The position numbers were made by a program, and so were the translations under genes. Shown in pieces: positions 45,183 to 56,502 of a stretch of 64,000 nt of DNA. The DNA is taken from assembly GCA_015680905.1 (NCBI GenBank), contig CM027385.1:26728501-26792500 (forward strand), read 5' to 3'. The notes under the pieces were generated by a model that saw nothing but the letters and a program-made list of their open reading frames with translations, searched no databases and had not been told where the DNA came from. The stretch's first letter is position 1. Each line of letters opens with the position of its first letter. This DNA is from Coptis chinensis. Taxonomy: Eukaryota > Streptophyta > Magnoliopsida > Ranunculales > Ranunculaceae.

Positions 45183-46740
45183 TTTTTTATTTTTTTTTGC
45201 TAAAGGTAATTGATTCATTATAAAAGAATAAGAGTTACATGGTACCAAAAGGAGCAGAATAGAGAAAGAAATATAAATACATGGCTGCACTAGAATATGA
45301 TTATCTAGTTAACAAATCGAAAATAGGTAGTATGGTGGTTCTCCAGATGAATCATGAAAGAGGGTCGAGAAATCCACCATATATTGTCTCCCTGTGTTAA
45401 AGCAGCCCCCTATCTGGCACAACTGTCAGCTCCTAAATTAGTCTCTCTCCATGTTGGAGTGACATTTATCCATGCCGCTTTTTCCTTCAAAGGTTACCAT
45501 ATTTCTTTAACTCTCCAATGCGTTGTGTTGTTCTGGAAAGCATGAACAACTAAAGAAGAATCGCATTCCACCCAAATATAGCGCCATCCCAATTCAATCG
45601 CCTGCTTAATGGCCTGTACAATTGCCATTATTTCTGCCATGTAGTTTGTGGAGATACCCATTCCGCTAGCAGTAGCTCCCAGAAATTCTCCTTTGTAATT
45701 TCTGAATACATATCCCGATCCTGACCTTCTCGGATTTCCTTTCGAACATCCGTGAGTGTTTATCTTGAGTATACGCGGAGGAGGTAGTAGCTAGAAGCAT
45801 TCAAAGATTTTTGGGGACCTGCAAATTTTGTGTTGTAGGTTGAAGTGTTTAAGAATCTTGAGATCATGCATCGAGTTCTCCATATTCCCCGAGGACTTAT
45901 GGTGCGCTCTTATAATCGCTCTCCTGACCAAGAAACAAACTTGTGGGTAGCTTGGAGCTTTGTTGTCATAGATTACTTTGTTCCTGGTTTTCCATAGACT
46001 TACCATGACCGTCAGTGAGGAAGCATTCCACAAGTCCAAGATGAGTGAACTGTAGTGCTTGCTCTACTGCCTCACATCAGAGAATGACTCCAGTTACCGC
46101 TGAATTTGAAAGATTTGTTGTGCAAACTTCCAAATATTCTTGGCAAAGGCGCAATGGAACATGACGTGATCCAGAGTTTCCTCTTGATTTCGGCAAATAC
46201 AACATCGAGATGCAAGGTGAAACTTCCTTTTCTACAACTGATCATCCGTTCTAGCAGCACCATGCGCTAGTTTCCAAGGAATGCCCTGTGTTCTCGGAAG
46301 AATTTTAGCGCTCCAAATGAACTTACTCCATGCTGGCTTCGGAGCTTTTTTTTCTGATAGCTTCGTGTGCCGCTGCCACTGTAAATTGCCCATTGGTAGA
46401 AGCTATCCAAACTCTTGAGTCCTCTTTAGCGCTATCTAGCTGAGGTAACTTAGAGATATATATGCCCAGTTGATAAAGTACTTGCGTCATTTCGTTGGAG
46501 AAGAACCATCTATCCTCGTGAATGTATTCACTGAGTCTAGCTTGGAATTTAGGAATATCTTTTCTTTCCTCCTGAAAAAAGTTGCATATGGGCTTCTGCA
46601 GGAGCTAGTTCTCCCTCCAAATGTTAATAGCATCACCATTATCGACGTTCCATCCATGCAGTGGTGCCATTTCATTGAGAGCCTAATTAATGTCAGTCCA
46701 AACTGATGAAGTTTTGTAGTTTGACCATCCATGAAGTTTT
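45183..46740 (-). mobile_element. 5'-truncated LINE L1 (zf-RVT and RNase H remnants)
   Basis: A perfect 14-bp target duplication GAAAATGACGTGTC lies at 45169-45182 and 46741-46754, with an A-rich tail at the minus-strand 3' end (45183-45200). Minus-strand coding remnants are: a zf-RVT region with DSRVWIASTNGQFTV and CRNQEETLDHVMFHC, then LWKTRNKVIYDN, then an RNase H (RVT_3 type) segment with GYVFRNYKGEFLG and WVECDSSLVVHAF. Stops and frameshifts are present. It interrupts a gene B exon. Confidence 0.92.
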
Positions 46741-48791
46741 GAAAATGACGTGTCATCTCCTTCATCACTTGATGTGCCGGGTTCAACAAGGCCAACATCA
46801 TTTTGACCAACAGACATGTCAACATCTTCATCAGTAGTTGGTTGAAGAAGCACAACGTCATCCGAACCCATCAATCTAGTGTTCCTCCTCAACTGAGTGC
46901 CAACACGGGTAACATGCAACTTTTTCCTTCCAGATGTTGGTTTCTTCTTCAAAGGGTCTTGGTCACCCTCTATGACCTCTCTCCCGCCAGTCGCAAGACA
47001 TGCTTTCTTCTTCAAAGGCACTTCAGTGTGGTTACCCTCTTTAACACTCTTACTGCTACCATCCTCAGTTGCCCTCCTCTTACGAGTCTGGGTAACACCG
47101 ACTCCTTTATTTGAAGTACTCTTCCCCACTGCTGGCACCTTTTTTTGCCGTGTACTAACTCCTTTTAACACCACCGTACTCTTCCCCACTGGAGGCACCT
47201 TTTTCTGCCGTGTCTTAACTCCCTCCAACTTCACCTCTTCTTCATTCTCTGCGTACTCCCTCATCTCTTGTCTCTTTATCTGAATTTGAAAACCAAATAG
47301 TTAAATTGTTGTCAATGTACTTAGTAAGAGCTTCTAATATTTAAACATAATGAGTTACAACAACCACTTACAAAAGTTGGGGAGTTGTCCACAATCGCAT
47401 CTATGACATCGTACAACCACGATCGATCGCCCTTTTCCTCCTGTAGAAGAACAACAAATTAAAACTATGAAATTTTTTATACACACTACTTATAGGAAAT
47501 ACAATATAAGAGGGGTAATGTGATCAATTTCATTGTGTTGTAGAACTCTGGACTATGTATGAGTACATAACTTTTATACAACCGGAAGACTCTATATAGG
47601 CTGGGCAGGCCACTGTATAAGAATTTTCAAAATATTTAATCTGCGCCATTGACAATACTATATTGTCAACTATTGACATGGTACGGACACTAACTTGTGC
47701 AATGACTAATAAACAAACAAGCAAACCTTTAGCGCAAGCCTTACGACATCCTCAAATTTCACCGAGTTTGGAAGTTCCAATAGTTTCTTCACTCTGAAAT
47801 TTGCATTCGCCAACCTAGCCTCCCAGGTACTTCCATGGGTGCTTTTCCCATGAATTTTCACCCACCCAAGCACCCAAGGGAAACTGTTAGGATCTAGTCG
47901 GCGAGGCCCCAAAGATGGAGCGTGGAGGAAAACCCAAAGAGTGAACAAAATTGCACAACCATGAAAGCAGGCTGTAAATTTTTCTTGAGGAGCATTTTCG
48001 AAGTGACTTACAAGTTGACCATAGAGCGTCTCTACCCCATCCTTGATTCCTTCATAGACAAGGTAACCCCAAGGGAAAGAATCAAAGCTATTAAGACTAT
48101 TAGCAAGGTCAATATGTTTTACATTAACACCCTTACTCCCCGATGGAATCAAGAAGGCACCAAGGACATACAACCGGTTCAGTCGATAGACATCCGAGAG
48201 TGCTTCTGGATGTGACTCGGCTTTTTTCTTCACCATCTCCCTGGCTTCCAATATCAGGTCTAGAAGAACCACTCCTTTAACCATCTTGTTATTTTTGGCA
48301 TTTTTATTCGGGAGAAAATATTTAACGCTAAAAGGTGTGGTCTTTGTATCCTCCATATTCTAGTATTCATCGGGAGGTTCTATGGTGGACAGTCCAGTCA
48401 GTATCGCAACATCGGACTTCTTGAAATTCAAATGAACATCTCTAATTCTGTAAGTAGGCCTACAAACTCTCCGAATCAAAATCGCAACAATTAAGTTGTT
48501 GTGGGTTACCAACGAGTACACCTTGTCGTCTTCTAGATCTTTTTCCTCTGTGGTGCGAAGAAAGAAACCAAATGGACAAGTTTTGAAGTCATTTAATTCA
48601 TCTGCATCGAATGCTTCAAAAAACTGTGCATGCAGCTTTTTCGGACTACAACGCGTTGTGATGTCAATCTCCAGTCCACCTTCTGATCTAGAATCTTCCT
48701 CCTCTACAAGAGTCTGCTTCCCCTTCCCTTCTACTCCCTTTTTCATCCTAAATATATTGAAACAAGATTGCTTAGATAATTTATTAGAAAC

Positions 48792-50262
48792 TGATAAAAT
48801 GCAAAATGAATAGTTTTACCTAGGAATAAGCAACGAAACTCAACGTAAGTAAAACTAAAACTGATTTACTAGCTTTATATTATCAAAGTTTTCTACTCTT
48901 GATGCTATTGCAATATAGTTGGAATAGAAAATTCGTTCCACTCCTAGTTCTTTAGAATTCTAAGTTAACTATGATTATCAATCTATCAAAGTTAATGAGA
49001 GTAACGATAGGATTCTACTACGATGGGAAACTACTAATCAGGATACGATAATTCAAACTACGGAATTGCTAATTTGACTATATAAGGAGGAATTAGGGGG
49101 ATTTGATTCCACCTTAACTCGACTTAATTAACTAGCGAAGATTTAAGTAATCCCATCCCATTGCAATGCTTTTCAAGATAACAAATTGGTATTTCTAATC
49201 CCTAATTATTCATGGCAATCTCTACCAAATAATAACTAGCATGTGAAGCAATCAAACCCATTCTCATGGTAAACTAATTACTTTATAGAATTGAATAGAT
49301 TATCACAACAATTTCTAAGCTAACACAATTAAATTTTCATCAAGGCTTCCTCAAACCCCTCTAATTGAGGTCTTAGCCTTGAATCATTAAACTATCATTT
49401 CTATATGAATTTAAGCAAGACATGATATACAAATTATAAATTTACTAATTTGATCTAATCAAGGATTCACAACTGAATTAACAATTAAGAAATGATTAAC
49501 AACTAATAACTGAATTTAGATCTAAATAATTTAATAAACCAAAACTAAATTTATGAATAACTAACTACTTTTATTAATCTAATGAAGAATTATCAATGAT
49601 TCAATAAACTAAATTAAAAACAAGTAAGCCACTAATTAAAAAATAAAATCTAAGCTAATTTATTTATAATCTAGGTCTAGCTAATAAGCCTGCCACCTTT
49701 CCTCCTTTCAAGAAGAGAAAGAGATCCCCAATTTTATGCATGGGCCTAGAGCCATGTTTTGGGCAGGAAAATCGAGCCCAAAAACCCAATTTCTTCAGTC
49801 TACAGAGGTTTTTTCAGCTGGATTTGACTTCAATAGACTTTTCGTCTACTTTTGCTCCTCTGTTTGGGTCAAGGTTTGAACAATTGGAAAGCTCTTTCCA
49901 AGACGGTCGTTTTGACATAAGGTAGGCCCAATTTCGAGGTCTGAGTCCAAAAATACGGTCTTTGGAAGTTCTGCTGATGTTTATGCGCTGTTTCTGCCCG
50001 CATTAACTTTGACTTTTCAGCTTTAAACGAGCTTTAAAAAGACTTTTTCTCCTTGAATCTTGGCCTTTAACTACAGAACTTCTTAGCAACCAACTCTTGC
50101 TCCTTTAACTCGCAAAAGTAACACATTTCTGCACATACTTGACTCCAAAGCCTGAAATACATAAAAGCACGTAATCAGCATTAACTCTTATTTATTACTC
50201 GCATAATTGGTCTAAAAGTATTATTGTTAAGGGGTTAAAACTACAGTTTTGGGCTCTTATCA
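48792..50262 (-). repeat. E3 3' LTR
   Basis: It is 1471 bases, TGATAAAATGC to GGGCTCTTATCA in plus coordinates. The flanking polypurine tract is missing. Confidence 0.95.
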
Positions 50263-52072
50263 AATAGCATTTTGCTTGTCCTCAAGAAAATATGAGAAAT
50301 TAGAATAAGTGACAAAAAATGGAGTTCTAATTAATCTCGTTTCGCCGAGTGCGATTGTATTGACCATATGCAGCAAGGCCTTAAATCACTAGAAATTCCC
50401 TAGTGGACGAGTTATAGCCTCGTGAGAGTTTTCTAGTGAAGGTACTCACAAACTTCATCTATACTACAACGACTAAGAAATAGAACTATTGTTTCCTTAT
50501 TTATGTCTCAATTATCTATATATCTCACTAGCAATGAATACAGAATAATCAAGTCGAAACCTAAACTAATATATGCATAATAATCAATCATCTACGAATA
50601 AACATATATACAATGAGTAATACTATGAAATGCACAGACAGGTCCGTTTCTTAAACTTTGGAATAGCGTCCTTAAGTAGGTCCTCACATAAATGTCAAGA
50701 CAAAAACACTGATTTTTCTGCTCAAGTTTCGCTACTCTAGTGTGCAGTGGGCACACTTTACCTTACAATCTCAAAGACACACAAGGAAGCCGAAGTCGAT
50801 CAAACACATCTACCACTTACTATTGCACTAACATATTCCTAATTGAGCTAAAGGTCTTATTTAGGTGTTGCGGGGATTAGGAGATGGTTTGAGAAGGAAG
50901 GAAATGGATATTCAAAAGGAACAAGCCTGAGATAATAGGGTCTTCATATTACGTAACTAGAGAAACCCTTGTTCTTTTGCTTCTACACTTTGTTTCCATC
51001 CTTAGCCTTTTTATTTTGGATTTTTTACTCTTTTTATTTTTTTGGAGTTCTAACTCTTTATTTTCTTTTATTTTTATTTTTTTTATTTGGATGGAAACTT
51101 TCTTTTCTTATTCTTTTCTAAAGAAACTAACTAATTTTTGTTTACACAGGTTTTTCTCTTCTCTTTTCTTCACTCATCCTATTCTCAAACTCATTCTATA
51201 ATTGGTAGGTTGATTTTTTATTTTGTTTTATTTTTGTAAAAGGTTAAAGGAATTGTGGTTTATGAAAGGCTAAAGAAAGGTTCAGAGGGGCGACTAGCGG
51301 AAAATAATTTCATAAGGTTTGAATTTCTGGCTATATCGATCCAAAGAGGGCCTAAATTCTCGCTTAAGGTACGGTATAGTGATCAAGCAAGTGGACGTGT
51401 GATTTCTCTATCTGGATTTTACTTCTCCCTTGTGTCATTTCTCAAATGTTTCACTCATATAAGGCTTTAGGCTATATTCTCACAGGATTTGTAGAATAAG
51501 TACTCTAGCCTAGATTTCATAAACTTGCTGTCAAACAATCATAGATACGTACTCATGCAATATATTTATAGAAAGATGCAAAGATTATTATCTACATATT
51601 AACCTAAGTTTCTAAAAACTGTTCTAATGCAAAAGCTACGTGAGACTTCTAGATTATTAAGAGCATAGAGAAAGAAAACAATACTAATATTCCTAAGTGT
51701 ATAGCATAAACTTTTTATTTATATTTTTGAAATTTTGATTTTTTTTTGAATTTTTACTAGAAAACAAGTGCATATTGTACATATCTATATCCTAACAGAT
51801 GCCTTAATTACACGTGTTTCTATGCCACCCCTAAACAAGAAGCATGCTTTGTCTTCAAAGTATTGATATAAAAAGGACAGAAAAATACCATGGAAATGCG
51901 TAAAATTTGGGAACATCTGCAAAACAAGGTTAAAACATACTAATATAGAAAAATAAAAGCAGACGCAACTCTATATGAGTTCCACCCGTTATGGGGTTAC
52001 AAGAAGTAAAGTGCTTGGGACGTAAGCAGACACGAACTGAAACTAAAAAAAACTTACCTTTTCTCCAGCGTT
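50263..52072 (-). other. E3 non-coding 3' tail, polypurine tract deleted
   Basis: Homologous to E1 9683-11485. Next to the LTR the minus strand reads GACAAGCAAAATGCTATT directly into TGATAAGAG, without the GTTTGGGGGTGG present in E1. No gene seen. Confidence 0.8.
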
Positions 52073-53089
52073 TTAAACGTCATCCTCATCCTCTTCATAG
52101 GACCAAGGCTCTTTTGCTTCCTGCCATGCTATAATAACTTGCCAAGCCCTTCGCCGTGTGTCATCAACCCATGCTAACCTGTCGATTGTTACTCGGTCTG
52201 ATGGGGTGTAAGGAGCAACCAAATGAGGTTGCACCTGCCATCCCAGCCAAGTCATAACTCGAAATGAACGAACCACGCAATTGGCGGGTCTCATGACTTC
52301 AACCCTTTTCCAAACCGTGAATTGGGTACAGAATTCAGGTAAACAACCGCGCATGATGCGGCAAACCAAAACAGACATAAGAAGATACTTATGCCGCATG
52401 TTATGGGCTCTCTTAAGACTAGCCACTAAAACTCTGGGAATGTCATATCGGCGACGTCTCTCAGCTAAAGCAAGAAAAACATCACCAGCGGTACTATTTG
52501 CAGAAGTAAACTGCCACTCCCCTAAAATATTCATCAAGATGAATAACATGGTGGTGCCTACATTCAGGGACAGGCTACCAAGGGCTATGTTATATCGCCC
52601 TTGGTCCATTACACGAAACACCCCTCCCCCATAATACTCATGGAAATATGCATAGTCATAGAGGTATGCATTATCGGTCATATATCCGCACGTGTGTATA
52701 AGATCAGGCAAGGGCAATCCCGAAAATAACGCTACCAAAGACTTACTGAATTCCATTGTCGTGTCATTAATTGCAAGGGAAAATTTTTGTTCTCCATCAT
52801 GGTTACAATAGAAATTAATATTATTGTAGAAATATGCAGTAAGCTGAGGTGAATATGAGTCGCCATCACTTACCAGTAGATGCTGCCATCCTAACTGCAA
52901 GATCCTATCGCGGAACCAACCTCCATAGGTCTCGCTTCCCAACAAGTCTTCGAAAGATTGCTCAGGTATGACTGTAGGAGATGTCATCACAAAACTACTC
53001 TCCAAAAAAGCTGCAAACGGTCCTGGAACAACCCACAAAAAATCTGAATTTTTCGTGCCTACGGAGGTCAGAGCGCGGGTGGTGCTCAA
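52073..53089 (-). CDS. E3 ORF B, intact 338-residue env-position protein
   Basis: It is open from an ATG at 53089 (MSTTRALTSVGT) or the shorter MTSPTVIP start at about 52987. The blocks match E1 ORF B: GW-x2-LLVS-x-GDSYSP-x-L-x3-FYNN, LPLPD, YYGGGVFR, QGRYNIALGSLSLNVG, YDIPRVLVAS, VCRIM and MRP-x-N. It keeps the RAWQVIIAWQ segment that E1 lost and an acidic C-terminus. Function unknown; no signal peptide or membrane segment stands out. Confidence 0.8.
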   Translation of the reverse strand: MSTTRALTSVGTKNSDFLWVVPGPFAAFLESSFVMTSPTVIPEQSFEDLLGSETYGGWFRDRILQLGWQHLLVSDGDSYSPQLTAYFYNNINFYCNHDGEQKFSLAINDTTMEFSKSLVALFSGLPLPDLIHTCGYMTDNAYLYDYAYFHEYYGGGVFRVMDQGRYNIALGSLSLNVGTTMLFILMNILGEWQFTSANSTAGDVFLALAERRRRYDIPRVLVASLKRAHNMRHKYLLMSVLVCRIMRGCLPEFCTQFTVWKRVEVMRPANCVVRSFRVMTWLGWQVQPHLVAPYTPSDRVTIDRLAWVDDTRRRAWQVIIAWQEAKEPWSYEEDEDDV

Positions 53090-53170
53090 ACTATGCCTTG
53101 TATGGGCACGGGTCCCACTCAGGTGTAAATGGAGTAACAGTGTCGGTCAGCTAGGAAGGCTCACAATTTG
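53060..53170 (-). repeat. E3 GC-rich leader before ORF B
   Basis: The minus strand reads GGGACCCGTGCCCATACAAGGC, then GAGCACCACCCGCGC. It is nearly the same as the gag-leader modules of E1 (about 1952) and E3 (about 59490). Confidence 0.75.
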
Positions 53171-53298
53171 TCTTAGGAGGCGTGGGGGGCCTCAGGTGTT
53201 CGAAAGCGGGGTGAAGTGAAAAATAAAAGGAAAAAATGGAGGTTTAAGGTGAGAGATGAAAGTGAGATGTGTGGGTTTTGAGTGTAGAATAAAGGAAG

Positions 53299-53306
53299 TA
53301 TATATA
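53299..53306 (-). promoter_or_regulatory. Candidate TATA box upstream of E3 ORF B
   Basis: TATATATA on the minus strand is followed by TTCTACACTCAAAACCC, as in E1 and E2. Confidence 0.5.
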
Positions 53307-53309
53307 GGG

Positions 53310-53798
53310 TTTTAGTTTCTAAAACGAATCGACAAGTTGCCAAAAAAATCAAAGGCAATTGCCGGAAACAAAATATTTCCAAAACTTAAAACGGAAACAA
53401 TCCATATTCATTATTCTAAAACAAACCTAATATCTTTTAGATTGAATTTAGAATAGCAACTTCCTAACTTATTGAAATTTCATCCTACCACAATATCTAA
53501 TCATAGCCATGCCAATATCGGCAACATTCCCAACAATTATCGAAATATTACTTCTAAAATGGTGGATCATAAAAACAACAATGATGAAAAAAATAATACC
53601 ACCCCCAAACAATTCGGGAAGGTTGGATTAACGCAAAAATCATCGCATACGTTGAAAAGAACCAAATTAAATTCAAATCGAAATTCAAATTACAATTAAC
53701 TACCGAATTCAAATTTAACTACTGAATTCAACAACTTAACATCCAAACTAATAAAAACAATAAAAATTAACATCAAAATAACAAAATTTTCTAAACAG
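53310..53798 (-). other. E3 spacer between ORF A and ORF B
   Basis: Non-coding, with PPT-like TTTGGGGGTGG (minus) at 53599-53609. Confidence 0.75.
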
Positions 53799-54685
53799 CT
53801 AGCCACGAGATGAAGATGGCCCCTGAGATGAAGATTGGGCCTAGGATGAAGATAGGGCCTGGGATGAAGATGGGCCCGAGCCATCCGTCCTTCGACGCTC
53901 ATGCCTCACAGACGCCTCCTCAGAAGAAGAACCCCCCATGGGTGGCATGCATTCTAGAATCTCTACTCAGAATCGGCACTGTGCTTCCATCTCTGCCTTC
54001 ATTTCTACCCAATGCGCATCCTGACGCTGGACGAGAGTCTCCATATTATACTGGAGATCCTTCCCACTATTGTTGAGTTGTTCATAACTCGTCTGAAGGT
54101 TCTTTTGTTTATTTCGAATTATAATCTGCCTAGCCAGTAAATCTTCACAAATACCATAAATGCAACGCAAGCCACTATGCAGCACTGACATGCGTTCTAA
54201 ATCAGAAGTACACCTCTCCAAGGTATTTTCATCCAAACATGTCATATCCTCCATTTTCTCATCCGAATCAACCACCCTATCCTCCGGCAACTTCCAAGTC
54301 TTTTGGATACACTCCATATAAATAATTGTATTTGAATGCAATTTTATCATAATACGAACAAATTTTGTAACAGCTCTAAAAGACATCATGATCTTAGTGA
54401 TCAATACCGAGAAGGGCACAATACTCTTTACAACTCCTCTAATCATATTTAAAATAAACTCGAGGATGCAGAATTTATACCTCTTCTCTTGCAATATCTA
54501 GAGAACGTGCAGACATCTCAGACCGATATCGCTAACTTTCTCCTTCCCGATGACGTTCTTACTAATCCACTGAGCTACAGCCAGCTGGTTGGTTCGCAGA
54601 GATGACTGTTGAACACAATGAGAATTTGGATTGTACTGACCCTCCATGACAGTGTCTTTCATCAATGTAGGAACTCCAATATACT
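53799..54685 (-). pseudogene. E3 ORF A, N-terminus deleted
   Basis: It begins at the deletion junction near 54685 and keeps SSLRTNQLAVAQW, the IVPFSVLITKIM block and a long charged C-terminal half. The first ~110 residues are gone. Stops interrupt it (for example about 54497 and 53850). The C-terminal end has an 18-bp tandem repeat at 53815-53875 encoding Ser/Gln/Pro-rich units. Confidence 0.8.
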
Positions 54686-54800
54686 GGGGAATACAACGAC
54701 GAATAATCTGATCTGCACAATACTTAAAAAGGTAGGGCTCATCCCAGTAGTATAGCTTAACTCTGGCCAAGAACTTCTTACGTTCATTTCTTGACCAATC
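54686..54800 (-). pseudogene. E3 integrase N-terminal stub
   Basis: The sequence ARVKLYYWDEPYLFKYCADQI and RRCIPQ matches the start of E2 integrase. It then joins directly to ORF A. The zinc-binding, catalytic and C-terminal parts of integrase are absent. Confidence 0.9.
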
Positions 54801-55374
54801 ATCATCGAAGAATATCGGACGCTAAATAATTCACAATGTCAAGATACCATGGTGCAGAAAAAATAGCATACAGATGCTCATCAGGAAAAGAGTCCGGTAT
54901 GGACTCAGAATCACTATCATCGTCATTTGTTAGTCTAGATAAGTGGTCGGCAACTACATTTTCAACCCTCTTTTGTCCTTTCTTTCTATTGTGAACTCTT
55001 GTAGGAGAAGAATCCATCGGATTAATCTCTGCTTAGCATCCTTCTTTGCGAGAAGGTACCTTAGGGCTGCATGGTCCATGCAAACTAAAGTCTTAAAACC
55101 AACCAAATAAGGATGAAACTTATTTAAAACATAAATGAAAGCTAAGAATTCTTTTTCAATAGTTGTATAATTCCTTTTAGCATCGTTTAAAATTTTACTA
55201 GCATAATAAATGACAGTGGACTTATTATCTAGTTTCTATCCCAAGACAGCACCAACAGCATAATCACTAGCATCACACATGAGTTCGAAAGGTTTAGACC
55301 AATCAGGAGGTTGTATAATGGGTGCAGATGTTAAGGCCGCTTTTAAAGTTTCAAAAGCCTATTTACAGTTAAAA
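54801..55374 (-). pseudogene. E3 RNase H domain, frame-shifted
   Basis: Homologous to E2 26161-26764. Only the end ([16 protein letters not shown], about 54960) is in a clean frame. The rest is spread over frames with stops. Confidence 0.88.
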
Positions 55375-56502
55375 TTAATTAAAATCAAAGATGGCATCCT
55401 TTAAAAGCAAATTAGTCAAAGGCCTAGCTATTTTTGAAAAATCTTTGATAAAACGCCTATAAAAACCTGCATCGCCTAGAAAGGCTCTAATGTCACGGAC
55501 AATCCATGGTATAGGTAGAGATGTTATTTTATCTAGTTTGGCCTTTTCTACTTCGATGCAATCACTAGATACAATGTGCCCTAGCACTATTCCTTTTTTC
55601 ACCATGAAATGACATTTTTCCCAATTAAAAACCAGACTCTTCTCTTCACACCATGTCAAAACCTTAGATAGGTTAGACAGGCAGTCAATGAAAGAGTCTC
55701 CATACATAGAAAAGTCATCCATGAAAACTTGCATGAAGCGTTCTACCATGTCACTAAATATATAAAGCATACACTGCTGGAAGGTACCAGGAGCGTTACA
55801 AAGGCCAAAAGGCATTCGTTTATAGGCATATATTCCAAACGGACATGTGAAGGTAGTCTTTTCTTGGTCATCAATATCAATAATAATTTGAAAATAGCCA
55901 AAGTAGCCATCTAAAAAACAATAAAAAACATGACCAGCTAGACGTTCGAGCATCTGATCTATAAAGGGTAAAGGAAAATGATCCTTTCATGTCATGGCAT
56001 TTAAACGTCTGTAATCAATACAGATCCTCCATTTCATAGGACCATGCGTGGAAACATATTCACCCTTGGCATTACGTACCATGGTAATCCCTGATTTCTT
56101 AGGAGCTACATGAATGGGACTTACCCATTCGCTATCAGAGATTAGGTATATGATACCCGCATCGAGTAACCGTAAGACTTCTTCCATGACCACCTCTTTC
56201 ATGGTAGGGTTCAAGCGACACTGAGGTTCGCGAGAAGTCTTTACGTTATCCTCCAAATGGATATGATGAGTGCAAACATTAGGGTCAATACCCTTAATGT
56301 CGTCTAGAGACCAACCAATCGCAGAACGATGTTCCTTAATCACCCTAATCAAACGTGTCTCTTCCTCCTCAGATAATAGATAAGATATAATTACCGGATG
56401 ACTACCATCCGTATCAAGTTGAATATACTTCAACTCAGGAGGAAGAGGTTTAAGAACCGATGTGGTGGGAATGTCGGTAAAGGCTTCTAGTGGTTCCTCA
56501 TC
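55375..56502 (-). pseudogene. E3 reverse transcriptase, open but for few stops
   Basis: Two open stretches (56433-55987 and 55953-55375) are in the same frame, separated by a TGA at 55987-55989 where E2 has CGA. Motifs in order: EHRSAIGWSLDDIKG, LLDAGIIYLISDSEWVSP, WRICIDYRRLN, PFIDQMLERLAGH, YCFLDGY, RMPFGLCNAPGTFQ, VFMDDFS and VLGHIVSS, ending at the FLGDAGFYRRFIKDF connection segment. This is the best preserved polymerase in the window. Confidence 0.94.

Larger units (their letters stand above)
41930..48746 (-). pseudogene. Gene B: DUF1985 transposon gene, broken by insertions
   Basis: It starts at ATG 48744-48746 (MKKGVEGKGKQ). The DUF1985 exon (48746 to about 47730) reads ITTRCSPKKLHAQFF, LNFKKSDVAILTGLST, LNRLYVLGAFLIPSG and the diagnostic FPWGYLVYEG. 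A TAG interrupts at 48360-48362, where gene A reads Phe. The next exon starts after a CTACAG acceptor (about 47438) with EEKGDRSWLYDVI. Basic and acidic linker exons follow at 47264-43565, holding LINE L1. The frame then continues across S3 to VESDSEEDEDSNED (about 41945). The missing Ulp1 domain is probably the pseudogene at 14952-16290. Confidence 0.75.

Noticed and set aside
51255-51470. 71-codon plus-strand frame in the E3 tail
   Set aside because: It is not conserved in the E1 or E2 tails and lies in AT-rich non-coding sequence.
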